From: Anaerolinea thermophila
Lineage (GTDB): Bacteria; Chloroflexota; Anaerolineae; Anaerolineales; DRKV01
Direction: 5' to 3'
DNA length: 5,098 nucleotides
NCBI GenBank assembly: GCA_020722405.1
Contig: DYKW01000128.1
Location: 1-5,098 of the forward strand
Each line of letters starts with the position of its first letter. Positions within the stretch are counted from its first letter, which is position 1. The position numbers were made by a program, and so were the translations under genes. The notes below the pieces were generated by a model, which ran no database searches, was not told the DNA's origin, and saw nothing but the letters and a program-made list of their open reading frames with translations. Below, one piece after another: positions 5,064 to 5,098 of the stretch.

Positions 5064-5098
5064 CCTTTGTTTTCTGGCTTTTCTTGCTCCAGATTTGG

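Larger units (their letters stand above)
4623..5098. other. Gene-free tail with degenerate intergenic repeats
   Basis: No credible reading frame with a start and ribosome site lies in these 476 bases on either strand. The region is instead dense in short direct and inverted repeats, itemised separately, and is richer in A and T than the genes. No stem followed by a T-run, typical of an intrinsic terminator, was found after the last gene. GGTAATGGTTACC at 4627-4639 can fold but has only a five-base stem and no T-run. Confidence 0.7.

Overview
The window carries four genes, all on the + strand and packed as one apparent operon (about 140 to 4622). A short AT-rich leader precedes them and a 476-base gene-free tail follows. 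The genes are a vitamin K epoxide reductase (VKOR)-family membrane thiol oxidoreductase, a full-length HypF-like carbamoyltransferase, and two different ABC-2 type permease subunits. The gaps are 13, 5 and 1 bases. No rRNA, tRNA, transposase gene or CRISPR array is visible.

Organism: a free-living bacterium with moderately high GC genes. The tail is built from short degenerate phrases (types 'AACGCAAAGTCGC..AAGACGC', 'CACAGATT..CACAGATT', 'GGGCGAAA..TTTCGCCC') that I associate with intergenic repeats of Chloroflexota (Anaerolineae-like) and a few other environmental phyla. The permease pair also fits such genomes. This assignment is an inference from memory and is only moderately to weakly supported.

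Layout: 1-26 resembles the edge of a dispersed intergenic repeat. 48-116 is AT-rich and probably holds the promoter. 140-721 is the VKOR gene. 735-3047 is hypF. 3053-3838 and 3840-4622 are the permeases. 4623-5098 is a non-coding repeat island with inverted CACAGATT-type ends near 4657 and 5063.

How the genes fit together: VKOR proteins re-oxidise disulfide-forming partners at the outer face of the membrane. HypF makes the CN ligands of [NiFe]-hydrogenase through carbamoylation of HypE. The permeases would form a heterodimeric ABC channel needing a separate ATPase, which is not in the window. No hydrogenase or other hyp gene is visible, so the functional link between these genes is unknown.

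The most notable observation is that the HypF-like protein keeps its fold, all eight zinc-finger cysteines and the HHHAH and NDGG motifs of the Kae1-like domain, but has substitutions at key positions elsewhere. The catalytic Asn of the acylphosphatase domain is Pro, the KxR and TSGN motifs of the YrdC-like domain read KxC and TGGN, and the YEGQA motif reads CQNQT. It may be a functionally diverged paralogue rather than a standard hydrogenase maturase.
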